The notes: generated from the letters alone by a model not told the origin. Positions 38,128 through 50,130 are shown, numbered from the stretch's first letter. The stretch is 64,000 bases of DNA from Mytilus galloprovincialis (GCF_965363235.1 NC_134846.1:59695121-59759120), one strand, 5' to 3'. A program made the numbers and translations.

Positions 38128-38133
38128 TTTATT
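38128..38133 (-). terminator. Candidate CANT1 poly(A) signal
   Basis: TTTATT on the plus strand (AATAAA on the minus strand) lies about 570 bp past the CANT1 stop. It is the nearest clear signal; longer 3' UTRs are possible. From 37886 to 38700 nothing else stands out. Confidence 0.35.
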
Positions 38134-38700
38134 TCAAATTACCATAGGCAATTATTTCTCGACTCTGATTGATTTGAGTTAAGAATGATCAACAGGATAT
38201 ATAATCTGTCAAAACATAAATGCAAAGATCAATCTTCTTAAAGTATATGGGACTTTTAACTTGTAATCAAAGACTAGATTTCATTCAGTTAAACTGAAAT
38301 TCCATAACTGCCATCCCCCTTTTTTGCTTAATTTTGTGATTGAAAAGGTTTTTTGATGTCTTTCGAACATGCACACATAAATGAGTAGAACTATCAGTCG
38401 CATAGACTCATATTTCAAGGCACAAAATACTGTATATTCATGATCAGCAATTAACACATATTTTAAATAATGCAATTACTCGAGGGAACACAATTGACCA
38501 AAATGTTGGATAAATATAATTTCTGTGTATGCTGCTTAGTAATATCAATCTATAAAAGTTGGTTTTAAGTATATCTGGTTGCATCTTTGCATGAAATACA
38601 ATCAAATTATGTTTGAATTTACGTTTGAATGTACATTGGTTTCAATGAAAGAACTTTTCATTTAAAATATATTAAAAGTTGATTCTAGTTATGACCAATA

Positions 38701-41567
38701 CTATATAAATTCTATCCCTTCATATTTTACATCACCTATTTTCATATCAGGTAATAAAATTTCACCTGAAAGTGTAAAAACTGTCAAATATGATGATAAT
38801 TTCCCCGCCACCTCTTGAGATTTCAGTGCTACTATCAATTTATCATCTGTCCATGGTATAAATCTGAAAGATGAATAACCTTTTGTCTTTTGTTTCTTTC
38901 CTATAAACTTGAAATCTACATCTGTAAAATCTTCATTAGCAGACAATAAAATGTTTGTAGCTCTACTTTCATCAGCTGTTTCGTCATACGATTGTTGGCT
39001 GGCTCGACGAGGAAGAAAAAACCAGCGCTGATGGACATCACTCCACATCCCAGATTCATGAATCATGTAACCTAAAAATAAAAAAAAAATAAAATCTATA
39101 AATTTCAAAACAGGTTCTTCCTATGATTTAAGTAGGGATGAATACAAACCTGGGATATTTGTTAATGCATGACAGAGCCAGTCACCATTGAGACCTAAAA
39201 TCAATTATAGACTCTAAAGAGCCTGAGTCGCTCACATGAATAAAATGTCAAGTAAAGCTTTTGAGAAAATTAAGGGGAGATTATTCAATTCTTACAAGAA
39301 AATATGAACATAACAAAATTTACTTAAATATAGGTACATGTATACTATTATTTACGTCTTCAAGTCAATCAAAATAAGTTGTGCATGTAGTAACCCTGAC
39401 TGCCTGACACCTTGAGTTAAAGGCAGTCCTTAGCAGTGGTTTGGGCATAAATGTTTTCTTTTTTAATTTAGAAAATTCTCTTCTAATATTCAGATATTAT
39501 CCTATATAATTACCAGGATAAGAATAGCCAGAAACTTTTCTGATTTTATTATAAATATGTTTCCAATCAATGTGCTCTACATCTCCCTTTGGTCCTATTG
39601 ACTTCACCCATTGTGGATTGGTGTTTAGAACAATGCCTTCAGCAGACGTCCACTCTTTACCCAGTCCTCCTACATATAACCTTCCATGCTTTACTGTTGC
39701 CCATTCACACTTAAATCCTGAAAGATAAATAGCAGAAATAAAAAATGTTTGTTCATGTTTCTTTTTATCTTATTGTAGAACATGCATGATATTTGCAAGT
39801 ACATGTGTCTACTCTGACGCCATCACACAGGGCCTTTTAACAGAATTGTAATCAATGGGTTGCTATAACTTCAAGAAAACAAGGTGGTGCATTGGAAACT
39901 TCTCTGTTTAACAGTGAAAAACAGTTCAATTTAATCCCAGGATGCTTCCATGTATATGAAATATGCAGGGATAATTCTGCATAGTACAATATAAATGTGT
40001 GTCTACTAATATATTTTCACTTTTACAGTTTTATGTACCTCTGAAAAAATACTTTAACAATAGCCTTTGCAAGATCTGGTTAATCATGTTAATGTCCAAT
40101 TATCATTTTGTAGGTATATTCTTAACAAATTTGGAAGACGGGTAACATTTCTAAACATAGACAAACATCAAATTAAAACATTTATTTTGTAATTACAGCA
40201 AGCTTGTTTCTTACTTTATTTTAAATTGTTTTACATGTACGATCAGACAATCTGTGATCAATTGATAATGTGCATTACTTTATTTTGTGTGTAAATTTGA
40301 ACTATATAAATTTTTATCTATTTGTTTATTTATTTTTATTTTCAATAATGATATATATACAATGTACAGTCCATCATAAGCCTATTTGGCTGGCCGAAAA
40401 TTACTTGTATATGAATGTAATTGTTTGTTATAATTCAGATTAACCTTCAATATTAAAATATTCATTCATAAATAAATAAATACATTATGGTGTGTTCAGT
40501 GTTTTTCTTAGGGTGTTCATTGGTGTTTGGCTGTGTTAGGTGGTAAAAAAATCAAGCAGTTTAAAAGACATTGTACATTTGGATACACCTTTATATCGCT
40601 ATTTGTCCACCATAACTGGACATTGCAAAGGTTCCTGTAAAATTTTGACGTCACAATAGAAAATATATCACCACAACCATTTGACAATGGAAAAGTAATT
40701 TTTGTTTGATGTCCAAAGTTCAATAGGCGCAGATTCTCAGGTCAAGCAGAACAGCTTTCCAAATAAGGATAAGGTGTATTGACCATTACTCACGATACAT
40801 AGGAAATTTTAAATTGATTTTGTTTTAAATTGATTTTTTTTTTAAACCGAGGCTTTTCATTAGTTATCTTAGGGTGTTTACTGATTCAAATCATATTAAC
40901 AAAATTGTTCACTGATTTCTAGTAAGATAAGTTCTTTTTATAACATGTATACTGGTCCATACAATGTATACAAGTGTAATTATCAATTACCCTTGTGACT
41001 TGTTCCATTGCCATCCACCAGTAAAACCCATGGATAAACAGCATTGTTTTTAATGAAATAAATTATGCCAGTTCTATCATCAACAGAATAAAGATTTCCA
41101 TTATATACCACAAGCTCAGATAACTCCATTCCTCTACCACCCTGTGACAAACTTGAAGACAGTGTTACTGGTATTTTATCCAGTTTAACTGTAACTTTAC
41201 TATGGTCACTTGATAATGTTAAATTTCCTGTCTGTAAATAACTTAGCCAAGTATTCTCTTTCTTTTTACTTTTAGATTCTGTATCTAAATCTGTGACCAT
41301 AGCAATTTTGTATGTTAACCCATAGTCAGTAATGTAGGGTTTTGATAGAGGATATCTATTATCATATTCTACTGAACAGTCACATTTCTCTTTGGAACTA
41401 TTTTGTGGTAAAATGTTGACAATTAAGATTAAAAAGGCAACAAAAAACAGCATGAAGTATGCAACGGTTCTGGTTTTCAAATGAAGTTTGGCATTTCCAA
41501 CTCTATATGGTGTAGGTCGACGTATTGCTAGCATCCAATCATGCACAGTTGACGGATTTGATAGCAT
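38701..41567 (-). CDS. CANT1: Calcium-activated nucleotidase (apyrase family)
   Basis: CANT1 hydrolyses UDP, GDP and other nucleoside di- and triphosphates in a calcium-dependent way in the ER/Golgi or outside the cell. Coding exons (minus strand): 41567-40991, 39717-39514, 39071-38701. Junctions are GT-AG with phase 1 throughout, giving 383 aa against about 401 in human. Residues 35-53 ([19 protein letters not shown]) form one membrane segment, so the protein is probably a type II anchored form. Conserved family blocks follow in order: [12 protein letters not shown] (87-98), [23 protein letters not shown] (159-167), [38 protein letters not shown] and the C-terminal VKYEGIEFI. The two DD/DLD acidic sites fit calcium binding. 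The start is the first ATG in frame before the membrane segment. An upstream ATG at 41577 is out of frame. Introns hold only a family B remnant. Confidence 0.96.
39208..39236 (-). repeat. 3' hairpin remnant of HINE family B in CANT1 intron 2
   Basis: On the minus strand it reads GTGAGCGACTCAGGCTCTTT then AGAGTCT. This is the inverted-repeat end and 3' hairpin of family B with few changes. The body of the element is not visible. CANT1 intron 1 (39718-40990) shows no repeats. Confidence 0.6.
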
Positions 41568-41577
41568 TTTGATCCAT
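41539..41577 (-). promoter_or_regulatory. Upstream ORF overlapping the CANT1 start
   Basis: An ATG 10 bases before the chosen CANT1 start opens a 12-codon frame ([12 protein letters not shown]) that ends inside the CANT1 coding sequence. It follows CACTCACCAG, which looks like a 3' splice site, so a 5' UTR exon probably lies further upstream. If both ATGs are in the mRNA the short frame could lower CANT1 translation. From 41581 to 42242 no other signal was recognised. Confidence 0.4.
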
Positions 41578-42242
41578 CTGGTGAGTGTTCATTCCTCAAT
41601 TTTAATGTTTTTTTAAAACACCTCCCGACGTGGCTAAAAGATGTCCATAGTAATTAGGTAAACAACCGAAGTGTTCCAAAATATAAAAAATCATAATCTG
41701 CAAAACGTTTAAAAATTAAGGAAAAGACAAAATTAAAGAGTAGGATCCGAACAAATAATAAAAAAATTACAACTCTATTGCTAGCAAGTTGTTAAAATGC
41801 TAATTTACTTTGTTCTAGGGACATTTGTTCTTTTATTGAGAAGTGATTACTGTGTTTTATTTTTTATGAATCATCCAAAAAACAAAGTGAAACAAATGTT
41901 CACTTGTGGAATAAACCGGGATCGTCTGTTTTAATTTAGGTTATTTATGAAAGCGTCCATATGATGAAATATCGAGAAGTTCCGGTTTTCTGTGCACGTT
42001 GTTTTGTTGTTGACTGTAATCTGGCAATTATTTAAAGTTTTTGACTGTCTTAAATATGAGCCTAGGAGTAAAGAAAACTGAGGTATATCATATATACAAG
42101 ATGTTGAAAATTTATAGTTATCTTCAAAATGTTGACAGTTTTTGTACCAAAAGAAGAAGATTCTGAAACCGAGTTCATTCTCCCACCGTGTCCATTCGCC
42201 CACATTGTCATTTTGTTTTGTTGTAATATGAGGCAGGCATTA

Positions 42243-42601
42243 GGTAGCAATACACAGTTAGAAGTTTAGTTTCGCATTATGGCCCCTGTGAATTTTTTTA
42301 AATATGAAAATTTTTGTACAATAAAATTGATTTTTAGATAATTGAAGAATAATTTAGCCTTCTTAGTGGGTTTATATGATCATCTAGATTGTTTTTAACA
42401 TGTTTTATAGGCCATTTAAATGATTGACAGTCCGTATTTTCCTATCCGTACCGTCCATAGGTCCATAAATTATTGTAGTGTTTATCAACTTTTTTATAAA
42501 CACACATACAAAGCCTTCTTTGTTAGACAGGAGGGGAAAGAGGGTGTTTAAAAATTATGAGTGTCAATTTTAAGTTTTTTTCCTAACTGTGTATTGCTAC
42601 C
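42243..42601. mobile_element. MITE with TTA target duplication (PIF/Harbinger type)
   Basis: GGTAGCAATACACAGTTAG at the left is matched by CTAACTGTGTATTGCTACC at the right, a perfect 19-bp inverted repeat. TTA flanks both ends (42240-42242, 42602-42604). The length is 359 bp with no coding potential. A 3-bp TWA duplication is the mark of the PIF/Harbinger superfamily. It lies upstream of CANT1. Confidence 0.8.
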
Positions 42602-42604
42602 TTA

Positions 42605-43594
42605 CCTGTAAATGGGGACGAAGTCTGTATAAATTATTTTTTTTTGTAACTTTTTGGTGGAAGAAGACTTCAAGTCTTCTGAAGGCCAATGGTGCCGACT
42701 TTAAAATCATTGAATTCTCTGTATACCGCATTCGTTTCTGTGTATTACAATTTCATAACAACTTCTGATTCCTGTCACCGATTTTTACACATGATTAAGC
42801 ATCTGAATCATTTAATTTGTAAATTAGAATTGAAAAACAATCAATATGAACCCTTTTATTTATGTAAATTATTAGATTTCATCTCATCTACATGAACGTT
42901 ATTTATTTACTTGTAACTGGATGTTTTTACTGTATATTTGAAGTACGCATGCGTGAATTTGGTATCGGGACAACTCGCCCTGTTTACATGTTCGCCCTTG
43001 AAGTAACGAATTTAAATAGAAAGGATCTATTTCTTACTAAATTGATGTCTTTATTCATTGTTTTCCTTTGTCATGTGAATTAGATGCCCTTCTACTTCAA
43101 ATGGTTTGAATCTATTTATAAAAGTATTCAAGACTCAGTTGACAAGAGCAGTACTTTGCTGTTGGGAGAATTTTAATTAAACTCTAAATGCTCATAGGAA
43201 ATATAATCTAAACTGAATGTACCTCCTTCTGAATAATTTATTGCAATATAGATATAAATCCCTTTTGACAAGAGAAATCTGACTTTTGTCAGAAATATTT
43301 GTTTCACATGTGCAAAGGTAATCACGTGTGGCGGCCATATTGGTTTGTTTACAAATATGTGAAGAAGCCTCTAGAACCATGACCTAAACATGAGTAGTCT
43401 TCCGAAAACGTAAACTTTATGCAATACTATTTTATCAATCATGATTATTTTCATAAATTTAAATTTGATTATTTAAAGAAATAAAATTATAACAATTACG
43501 ATTTTAGATTAGAGATTCTACACAGGCATGCTTTGATCTTTTTATAGCCAAATTAGTTTACCTGAGTGAAAATGTAAATAATGGTCTAAATGGA
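42605..43594. other. Intergenic stretch, nothing assigned
   Basis: No gene or repeat was recognised. The word GTGGCGGCCATATTGG (43329-43344), next to CACGTG, resembles YY1-type and E-box promoter elements, but no gene start could be tied to it. Confidence 0.35.
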
Positions 43595-43758
43595 TATTAA
43601 TTTGTTTACTAAACAAGTAAAGACAAACTATGGATGGAAGATAATAATTCACATGAATATTTCAGGACATTTGATTTATTAATTTGTTTACTAAACAAGT
43701 AAAGACAAACTATGGATGGAAGATAATAATTCACATAAATATTTCCGGACATTTGATT
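43595..43758 (+). repeat. Tandem duplication, about 82-bp unit
   Basis: 'attaatttgtttactaaaca' to 'ggacatttgattta' occurs twice in a row, with starts near 43595 and 43677 and only two or three differences. Confidence 0.9.
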
Positions 43759-43826
43759 TACTTTAATAAATATAGGATTTAAAAACTGCAAGTGCATACA
43801 AATTTTAATCTTCTTCTTCTTCTTCT

Positions 43827-44113
43827 TTGCTTAAAACTTTACAAACTTCTTTGTTATATTATAAATCTAAATCTCAGTTATTTGGTATTTTGTAAAAAAG
43901 GGGGAGGTTTTTTTTACATGTCGCGCTGTATCTCAAAAACAATTTATGATTATTGCTTAAAACTTTACACACTTCTTTGTTATATTAATGTAAAGATCTG
44001 TATACTTTTGGTTTTGATTCAAAATTTTATTTTAGTGATATTTAGTTTTTTTGTGAAGAAAAAAAAGAGGGGAGGGGGGGGGTTCATATGTCCCTCCGTA
44101 TCTCAAAAACAAT
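43827..44113 (+). repeat. Tandem duplication, two units of 125-160 bp
   Basis: Both units begin TGCTTAAAACTTTACA with CTTCTTTGTTATATTA and end with a G-rich run followed by 'atctcaaaaacaat'. The second unit is longer and carries a nine-base G-run (44071-44079). Confidence 0.8.
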
Positions 44114-45460
44114 AAATGGAACTAAGCAGCCTGTGTTAGTGGGGCTGCTTTTATGGTAATTCAAATTGCCTTTTATTCACCTTCTTCCACCTCAGAGCTA
44201 TCAGCTCTTTGATTAAAAATATTTGTTAAAAAAAAGAAACGAATGATAGATCTGTGTTTGACTTGCTCGGATACTAAAAACAATATTTTTGTATCTATTC
44301 TATATCCTCAAAACTACATCTAAACATTTCATTTACGCTACAAATCTACAATTCTCTAAGTTTATGGCTACACCTGCTGATCTTATCTATAGTCATGCAT
44401 ATTCATTTTAGCTATGTAGGCGTGTCAAAATCCTATCATACGCGATAATGACCAGCCAGTACACACACTGTAATGATTTCATTAACCAGTATTAAAAAGA
44501 TAAACACAACATCCCCCGCCCACAAATTAGAAATTTCTAAAAATTTCTAACTGGTAAATGAAATCTATTAATATAAAAATTATGAATAATAATAATAAAA
44601 AAAAAATTGAAACAATCTCTCAGCAAATACTAATTGTACTATAATATACACACATTTAAAACTTGAAAAAAAATCATATCGGTTCTCATTAAATAATAAT
44701 TCTGTGTGTTAAATTAAATAACTGCAAATTTTGTTAAGTCTTAAAAAAAAATCAGACAGTTTTAAAAGATCTAGATAAAAGGTTTCTTTTTCTTCGTTAA
44801 AATAGGCAGTAAACAAAAATATTATGTCTAAATGTATATGAAAACAGAAAACAATAAAACATTTAAAATCAATGATCATAGTTTAAACTTAGATCCCAGT
44901 GTAATTAAATTGCAGTCTTGAAACAGAAATTCTGTTTATTGGATCTGTCAAAATGACAAGTGTGCATAAATTTAATAGTTACAAATCAACTAATCTAACC
45001 ACTAAATCTCATTAGAACTCATTATGTAAAAACCACTACATCATTTTATACTCTCTGTGAATTCCAAGACACAGATGTTCGATACCATAGGTCGTAAAAT
45101 CTTGACCATTAACCTCTCACTTGTTTATTTTACGGATACTTCCAAGAGCACGACAGATTACAACCGTCAACTTTGCTCAAGTGAACACTTGCGATGCATA
45201 AAAATGTAGCTTTAAACATAAACATACATGTTTCAAAGTGATGACACTAGCAGAGACCCGTGACTCTTTAAAATATATTTCAAATAATAATAACTAGTTT
45301 ATCTCACACACACACAATTATCCATTAATTCCTGGCCAGGGATTAAAGAGTCTTACAACATTCATTCAGAATAGATATTAATATATGAAAACAAAGGTTA
45401 TTTCTAGCATAGCATCTTTTGCGCCACTACATCTGTTGTTCAACGTTTAAACATTTTACA

Positions 45461-45570
45461 AAATCCCAGCCACCAATTTTTGGCCACTATTACTCTTGAA
45501 TCATTTGATTCTACCTAGCCACCAATTTTTGGCCACTATAACACTTTATATCTCTAGAATCATTTGGTTC
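45461..45570 (+). repeat. Two copies of a 65-bp unit (GCCACCAATTTTTGGCCAC)
   Basis: AGCCACCAATTTTTGGCCAC followed by TATTACTCTTGAATCATTTG / 'gattctacct' occurs twice. Each copy contains the near-palindrome CCACCAATTTTTGGCCAC. It lies inside the LTR-like element. Confidence 0.75.
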
Positions 45571-45879
45571 CACTTAAACGATCCTAATACAATTTGACAC
45601 TCAAATACAAATGTAGCAAAAGTAACTTTTACAATTAACCTTATCAGCACGATTTTTAAATCAACAACAACAAATGTACCACTACTAAATGCAGTCACGT
45701 GTAGCCCTATATATAAGCATACAAAAGAAGAAAAAAAAAAATCAATATAACAAACAAATAGAGTTAGTGTCACTAACAGTTCAATGCAGATCAATTCTAA
45801 AACATATCATCAAAATGTTAAAGTTATTTAATTTTGTCACACAAATATTCTTTCATCTCTGGGTTGGTATTTAGATATA

Positions 45880-46080
45880 TTGAAAGTGGCGAGACAATCA
45901 CATTACAGGTGGCGAATCAATATTCACACACTCAATTCCAGAATCTTGTGGCGAGGCAATTCTCACACACACGTATAAAACTTCATCTTGACTTTCTGTG
46001 GCGAGGCAATTCTCACACACAGATCTGTATAAAACGACTGACACAGTGTTTGTGGCGAAACAATTTTCACACACTAAAAT
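45880..46080 (+). repeat. Short tandem array, GTGGCGAGGCAATTCTCACA units
   Basis: Four spaced copies of GTGGCGARRCAATTYTCACA (near 45887, 45949, 45998 and 46051) are separated by about 30-45 bp containing 'gtataaaac'. The spacing is fairly regular and the motif well kept. It lies inside the LTR-like element; its role is unknown. Confidence 0.75.
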
Positions 46081-47287
46081 AGACTCACAGTATCACTGGA
46101 GAAAACAGATTAAAATATATATGCACTGGATCCAATATTTAACAGCTCAGCGTTTATTTTACATTAAAAAATGATTTGGAACTAATAGATATATTGAAAA
46201 ATCCAAGAGAGTTTCGTACACTGGCCTACCTCTAATATGGAAATGAAAATCCATCGTTAAATGTAATGTTCAGAAATAATAAGATGCATGTCCACAATAC
46301 CATATAGAAATTCACGCTGCCGTATATAAAGTTCCTGAAAAGTCATTAGTAGGTAATAATTATATGTTTCACTTGTTTATATCGCCGTTCTATCTTTAGT
46401 GCAACAGCACCACCTACGATATCCACAAAATGTTATACAATCAGCAAAAAAACTATATAAATCCAAAGAAAAAGTTAGTGTATCCAGGAGAAAATCAAGC
46501 CATTATGAACTGTTTAAAGAACTACCACGAAATTAAAGTCACAATATTAATATATACAATTTGAGTCCTCAACCATGATAGATCCGTGTTTTACTTGCTC
46601 AGATACTAAAAACAATATTTTTGTATCTATTCTATATCCTCAAAACTACATCTAAACCATGCTAAACATTTACACTACAAATCTGCAACTCTCTAAGTTT
46701 ATGGCAACACATGCTGATCTTATCTATAGTCATGCATATTCATTAGCTTTGTAGGTGTGTCAAAATCGTGTCATACGCGATAATGACCAGCTAGTCCACA
46801 GACTGTAATGATTTCATTAACCAGTATTAAAAAGATAAACATAACACGAAAATAACGTAATGTTTCTGATTTTGGTTTTGTTGTTAGGGATTTTAGTTGT
46901 GACGTTATTTAAGTTATGATGTCATATGCAATGTAAACAAAGAAAGGCTATTATCAGGTAATGTTTTTTCATATCAAGGAATTATTAAAAATGAAATTGG
47001 TATTGCGTTCCTTCCTATTTTATACTAGACTGAAAAATATATATTTTACTCAAAGTTTCATACAAACGAGACCAGAAAAAGGAAGTACATTGTAGATTTC
47101 TGCGCAGATGCTGGAATTCAAAACATGACATCAAAGAAATTGAACGATTTTAAGTTCATTAGTACAATGAAAATTTCGGGAAAATTTTCCTGATTTTTTT
47201 TTTTTTTTTTTATTGATTTTTCTTCTGTTATTGGGGACAAAGGTCCCCATATTATCGAATCACATTCTTAATTTTATAATAACTATA

Positions 47288-47447
47288 GAATAACTAATCG
47301 GAGAATTCAAATAGAGAAAAATATTCAACGAATGACCGAACTACACAATAATTCACGAATGTGCGTAACGCATGAGTTAATTTTCAGTGTTGTTCGGTCA
47401 CGAGTTGAAATATTTTTCGATATTTGAATTCTTTAATTTGTTATTCT
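47288..47447. mobile_element. Foldback element, core GTGCGTAACGC
   Basis: The arms pair around 47361: GAATTCAAATA / TATTTGAATTC, GAAAAATATT / AATATTTTTC and TGACCGAAC / GTTCGGTCA, with outer GAATAAC / GTTATTC. The core resembles that of the 37735-37885 foldback. The flanking 46851-47287 and 47448-47787 show nothing else apart from a T-run near 47193. Confidence 0.65.
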
Positions 47448-47787
47448 TTTTATTACATTGGCAAATGGCTTGTTTTTAAAGAAATTAATGTAAAACATGT
47501 AAGGTACTATATCTTTTTTCTACACATTCACAATTTGTTTTGATCTGCCGTTATCGACGTCTTGAAAACACCTATTATTATACTTTTCATATATTTTAAA
47601 CAATTCTATTGGGTAAAACGTTATCTCGTGACATGGAATAATTCAGTTGTTTTCATTCAATTGCAAGGAAGGACGAATAACCCTAAAAATTTCTACCAGC
47701 GGTGAATAACCCTAAGTAACCCTATTATTCACCGGCGAATAACCTTTTGAGATTATTGATTTGTACTTGAGTTATCTTCCATGAAAA

Positions 47788-47795
47788 TGACGTCA
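47788..47795 (+). promoter_or_regulatory. CRE palindrome TGACGTCA
   Basis: A full cAMP-response element lies 25 bp before an ATG (47814) and 123 bp before a histone-type stem-loop. By itself it is a short motif and could be chance. Confidence 0.35.
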
Positions 47796-47917
47796 CAGAC
47801 GTAAATAAAGAAAATGGCAGAGTTCACTTTTCACTGGAAGCCCACCGAGAGGCGAGGAAATAATGCAATCCACATGAATAGAGTGCCAGCAGCTAATGAC
47901 AGCTCTTATAGAGTAAC

Positions 47918-47950
47918 GGTCCTTTTCAGGGCCATCAATATTTTACAAAA
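47918..47950 (+). promoter_or_regulatory. Histone-type mRNA 3' stem-loop with purine-rich element
   Basis: GGTCCTTTTCAGGGCC (47918-47933) fits the replication-dependent histone stem-loop consensus: six pairs, one of them T-G, and a four-base loop. It is followed 11 bases later by ACAAAAAGATTC, resembling the U7-binding downstream element. No histone coding sequence lies upstream; the frame from 47814 (MAEFTFHWKP...) runs through the loop and is not histone-like. This may be the 3' end of a lost histone gene or a fragment carried by duplication. Confidence 0.55.
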
Positions 47951-48121
47951 AGATTCTACCTTTGTTGTACATTCTAGAAATTCTAGAACACAATTGTATT
48001 TTCAAACGTCAGCTTGTCTTTGACTTTGTTATGTAAAGTTTAAAAAATATAGAAAGTGTTCTAAAGGCCTTTCCACTATTAGTTCGGTATTTAATAAAAC
48101 AATTGTGGCCCCTAAGAATCG

Positions 48122-48205
48122 ATGAATATCCAAAATTGTCAACCCTTAAAAGTTATTTGGGCCCTCAGTGAAATAACCTTTCTGATTGACAATTTTGGAT
48201 ATTCA
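48122..48205. repeat. Hairpin with 20-bp arms
   Basis: TGAATATCCAAAATTGTCAA is repeated inverted at 48186-48205 across a 44-bp spacer. The arms are perfect. No target duplication is visible. It lies upstream of HINE A4. Confidence 0.7.
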
Positions 48206-48296
48206 CCTTTTCAACGGGCCATACTTGTATATTGTTGTATGATGTCACAGGGTGAAATAACCACGTTTATTTCACATGTGAAATTATCAGTTTTTA

Positions 48297-50007
48297 TTAT
48301 ACGACCGCAAAAATTTTAATTTTTCGTCGTATATTGCTATCACGTTGGCCTCGTCGTCGTCCGAATACTTTTAGTTTTCGCACTCTAACTTTAGTAAAAG
48401 TGAATAGAAATCTATGAAATTTTAACACAAGGTTTATGACCACAAAAGGAAGGTTGGGATTGATTTTGGGAGCTTTGATCCCAACATTTTAGGAATTAGG
48501 GGCCAAAAAGGGGCCCAAGTAAGCATTATTCTTGGTTTTCGCACCATAACTTTAGTTTAAGTAAATAGAAATCTATGAAATTTAAACACAAAGTTTATGA
48601 CCACTAAAGGAAGGTTGGGTTTGATTTGGGGAGTTTTGGTCCCAACAGTTTAGGAATAAGGGCCCAAAGGGTCCAAAATTGAACTTAGTTTGATTTCATC
48701 AAAAATTTAATAGTTGGGGTTCTTTGATATGCCGAATCTAACTGTGTATGTAGATTCTTAATTTTTGGTCCCGTTTTCAAATTGGTCTACATTAAGGTCC
48801 AAAGGGTCCAAAATTAAACTTAGTTTGATTTTGACAAAAATTGAATCCTTGGGGTTCTTTGATATGCTGAATCTAAAAATGTACTTAGATTTTTGATTAT
48901 TGGCCCAGTTTTCAAGTTGGTCCAAATCGGGTCCAAATTAAACTTTGTTTGATTTCATCAAAAATTAAATAATTGGGGTTCTTTGATATGCCAAATCTTA
49001 CTGTGTATGTAGATTCTTAATTTTTGGTCCCGTTTTCAAATTGGTCTACATTAAAGTCCAAAGGGTCCAAAATTAAACTAAGTTTGATTTAAACAAAAAT
49101 TGAATTCTTGAGCTTTTTTGATATGCTGAATCTAAACATGTACTTAGATTTTTGATTATGGGCCCAGTTTTCAAGTTGGTTCAAATCAGGATCCAAAATT
49201 ATTACATTAAGTATTGTGCAGTAGCAAGAAATTTTCAATTGCACAGTATTCAGCAATAGCAAGAAATCTTCAATTGCACAGTATTGTGCAATAGCAAGAA
49301 ATTTTCAATTGCACAGTATTGCGCAATAGCAAGAAATCTTCAATTGCACAGTATTGTGCAATAGCAAATATTTTCAATTGCACAGTATTGCGCAATAGCA
49401 AGAAATATCTAATTGCACAATATTGTGCAATAGCAAGAAATTTTCAATTGATTGGAGTTATCTTTCTTTGTCCAGAATAGTAGTTGAATCAACTTAAATC
49501 ATTGTTTTATACAGTATACAATGTATATTCACTTTTACTACCAACTGATAAATTAAAACAATCTTTACCATTCAGTGATAACAAGCACCTTTTGTTACAT
49601 TTTAATATTTTATGATGTATTTAAATGAGTAGTTATTGTTGCAAACTCCATTAGAAATTTGAATTGAGATCAGTTTTGGAAAAAGGGAAAGGGGGATGTG
49701 AAAAAAAAAATGGGGGGGGGGGGGTTAAATTTTTCTCATTTCAGATTTCATAAATAAAAAGAAAATTTCTTCAAACATTTTTTTGAGAGGATTAATATTC
49801 AACAGCATAGTGAATTGCTCAAAGGAAAAAAAAGTATTTTAAGTTCATTAGACCACATTCATTCTGTGTCGGAAACCTATGCTGTGTCAACTATTTAATC
49901 ACAATCCAAATTTAGAGCTGAATCCAGCTTGAATGTTGTGTCCATACTTGCCCCAACCGTTCAGGGTTCAACCTCTGCGGTCGTATAAAGCTGCGCCCTG
50001 CACTTGG
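48297..50007 (+). mobile_element. HINE-like element, family A (copy A4), clipped 3' hairpin
   Basis: It has the TTATACGACCGCA 5' end, a short GTCGTC tract, two 165-bp modules, 145-bp modules, about seven 36-bp units (49210-49455), a G-run and CTGCGGTCGTATAAAGCTG. The last hairpin lacks about six bases compared with other copies. It ends about 125 bp before the predicted RSL1D1 start codon, so it may reach into the promoter. Confidence 0.8.
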
Positions 50008-50130
50008 AAATCGATGTAATTCATTGCACCCAATGTAATAATGTAAATTGCATTATCAATTATGAGGTTGGACCTTTCTGTTTTGTGAATTGTCCAATCC
50101 TCAATCTAAGATAATTTGCTTTGACCTGAA

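Larger units (their letters stand above)
44244..46846. mobile_element. LTR-like non-coding element (possible LARD/TRIM-type fossil)
   Basis: Two direct repeats of about 270 bp (44244-44511 and 46576-46846) are roughly 90% alike by eye. Both begin TGATAGATC and end in ACA, and the outer flanks share CGAA (44240-44243, 46847-46850), consistent with a short target duplication. The 2.06-kb interior has no gag- or pol-like frame. It holds tandem blocks (45461-45570, 45880-46080) but no clear primer-binding site or polypurine tract. It is best read as an old non-autonomous LTR-type relic. A simple segmental duplication is the alternative. Confidence 0.45.

Noticed and set aside
47660-47745. CCCTAA words suggesting interstitial telomere repeat
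   Set aside because: The words are spaced irregularly (AATAACCCTAA, AAGTAACCCTATT) and do not form a TTAGGG array.
47814-48023. 69-codon frame MAEFTFHWKP... as RSL1D1 first exon
   Set aside because: It runs through the histone-type stem-loop and shows no similarity to RSL1D1; the 50131 exon fits phase and family better.
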